This document shows positions 62,583 through 64,000 of a stretch of 64,000 nt of DNA, in pieces. Every line of letters begins with the position of its first letter. Within the stretch, counting starts at the first letter, position 1. The DNA lies in the NCBI GenBank assembly GCA_013306675.1, contig JABLUY010000162.1:25573-89572 (forward strand). Direction: 5' to 3'. A program made the translations under genes and the position numbers. The stretch is from Thraustochytrium sp. TN22. Its lineage: Eukaryota; Sar; Bigyra; Thraustochytrida; Thraustochytriidae. The notes beneath the pieces were generated by a model. It did not search any database. It was not told the origin of the DNA and saw only the letters and a list, made by a program, of their open reading frames with translations.

Positions 62583-64000
62583 TGTGTCTGGGTGTTTCGA
62601 TGATTCAGCGAGGGGTTAGTCTTCGGAGTTCTCGCGTGACGTTCGTTCGTTCTGTTCCCACTGCCACTCCTTCCAGACGGTCACGGTGGACCCGGGGCCG
62701 GGCCCGGGGCTCGGGGCCGGGCCTGGTGGCCGGTACGTGACCATAACCGTAACTGTAACTCCGACAGTGAAGTCCGAGTCCGAGTCCGAGTCGCTGCCAC
62801 TCTCGGCGACCCTTCCTTTCACTCCGCGACCGCGCCGGGCCAACTCACCTTAGACTATAGAAATGAGGGACTGCCCCAAGTGGTGGCCGGTCAGGTTGGC
62901 TGGCGGGGCGCTTGTGAGAGCATGCATGCCGCGCGTGGTGAGACGACGATATGGCGGTCCAGGCCAGCGGTACGACGTCGTTGATGAGCTGAACCACGAG
63001 TGTGCGCTCGAACGATGCGGCGAGCCGGGCAGGATCGGGAGTTCGAGTGCTGAGGTTGGTGTTGTAAATGGCAGATGAAGCGTGGATGCGGTTGATGAGC
63101 TGAAGCGTGCCTGCGCGCTCGAACAAGGCAGCGATCCGGGCAGGATCGGGAGTTCGAGTGCTGAAGCTGGTGTTGTGGATGGCAGATGAAGCGTGGACGC
63201 GGTTGATGAGCTGAAGCGCGAATGTGCGCTCGAGCGATGCGGCGACCCGGTCAGTATCACGAGGTTGGTGTTGTGGATGGCAGATGAAGCGTGGACGCGG
63301 TTGATGAGCTGAAGCGCGAATGTGCGCTCGAGCGATGCGGCGACCCGGTCAGGATCGCGAGGTTGGTGTTGTGGATGGCAGATGAAGCGTGGACGCGGTT
63401 GATGAGCTGAAGCGCGAATGTGCGCTCGAGCGATGCGGCGACCCGGTCAGGATCGCGAGGTTGGTGTTGTGGATGGCAGATGAAGCGTGGACGCGGTTGA
63501 TGAGCTGAAGCGCGAATGTGCGCTCGAGCGATGCGGCGACCCGGTCAGGATCGCGAGGTTGGTGTTGTGGATGGCAGATGAAGCGTGGACGCGGTTGATG
63601 AGCTGAAGCGCGAATGTGCGCTCGAGCGATGCGGCGACCCGGTCAGGATCGCGAGGTTGGTGTTGTGGATGGCAGATGAAGCGTGGACGCGGTTGATGAG
63701 CTGAAGCGCGAATGTGCGCTCGAGCGATGCGGCGACCCGGTCAGGATCGCGAGGTTGGTGTTGTGGATGGCAGATGAAGCGTGGACGCGGTTGATGAGCT
63801 GAAGCGCGAATGTGCGCTCGAGCGATGCGGCGACCCGGTCAGGATCGCGAGGTTGGTGTTGTGGATGGCAGATGAAGCGTGGACGCGGTTGATGAGCTGA
63901 AGCGCGAATGTGCGCTCGAGCGATGCGGCGACCCGGTCAGGATCGCGAGGTTGGTGTTGTGGATGGCAGATGAAGCGTGGACGCGGTTGATGAGCTGAAG
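62583..64000 (-). repeat. Right arm of the long inverted repeat, continuing past the window
   Basis: This is the reverse complement of the left arm starting at its inner boundary (GTGTCTGGGTGTTTCGATG). The unique part (62,583-62,985) keeps the hexamer run, GC palindromes and the donor-like site (reverse complement of GTGAGT near 62,843-62,850) with scattered substitutions and small indels. The repeat units begin after it. The outer end is not in the window. Confidence 0.9.
62986..64000 (-). repeat. Tandem array: two 111-bp-type units then 98-bp units
   Basis: The first units resemble the left array. From about 63,177 the period becomes 98 bp (the GGATGGCAGATGAAGCGTGG block at 63,177, 63,275, 63,373, 63,471 and onward) for at least eight nearly identical copies up to the window edge. 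Compared with the 111-bp unit, each lacks 13 bp between the AACCTC and GATCCTG blocks (read on the minus strand). A 98-bp period does not preserve a reading frame. Confidence 0.93.

Noticed and set aside
1-64000. tRNA, rRNA or snRNA genes
   Set aside because: I looked for T-loop-like GGTTCGA motifs and paired stems by eye and found no candidate with a credible cloverleaf; a covariance-model scan would be decisive.

Overview
This is a GC-rich, gene-dense nuclear segment from a unicellular eukaryote. The genes are eukaryotic (SMG1, Cactin, DDX10/Dbp4, a Rab GTPase, dynein light chains). Most coding regions are single long exons; I could place introns in only two genes. A ciliary outer-arm dynein light chain (LC1 type) implies a flagellated stage. 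PT-rich linkers plus trefoil and thrombospondin repeats in a giant membrane protein are common in stramenopiles and other protists. A labyrinthulomycete or bicosoecid-like stramenopile fits, but this is inference from gene content and composition and no taxonomic marker is present.

Positions 1-50,000 are ordinary chromosomal sequence with alternating strands and short intergenic gaps. In order: SMG1 kinase (+); an acyl-CoA thioesterase with one intron (-); a histidine acid phosphatase (-) divergent from CACTIN (+); an Hsp104/ClpB disaggregase (-) divergent from a type II DnaJ/Hsp40 (+), sharing a 2.2 kb intergenic region that holds a perfect heat-shock element and 48 exact copies of a pentanucleotide; an ankyrin-repeat protein (+); DNAL1/LC1 (+, three exons); an unrecognised protein (-); an M23-like peptidase (-) divergent from a coiled-coil protein (+); AK6 (-); a Rab32-like GTPase (+); DDX10 (-) divergent from an LC8-type dynein light chain (+); a 2,073-residue receptor-like membrane protein (-); two tandem hemerythrin-domain proteins with CaaX ends (-); and an AAAP amino-acid transporter (-).

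Positions 51,000-64,000 are different in kind. A tandem array of 14 nearly identical 111-bp units followed by about 400 bp of unique sequence (51,300-53,310) recurs in inverted orientation at 62,583 to the window edge, where most units have shrunk to 98 bp through a 13-bp deletion. The arms enclose about 9.3 kb. Inside lies a 5.0 kb DNA transposon with 16-bp perfect terminal inverted repeats and a 10-13 bp flanking direct repeat. It carries a transposase-like protein whose reading frame changes near 57,040. Next to it is an intact-looking 959-residue coiled-coil gene. The arrangement resembles a foldback-type element or a large inverted duplication later hit by a transposon; it is the most unusual feature here.

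Functional links: Hsp104 and Hsp40 act together in protein disaggregation; SMG1, CACTIN and DDX10 act in RNA surveillance, splicing and ribosome assembly; AK6 also has a role in small-subunit ribosome maturation; LC1 and LC8 both serve dynein motors.
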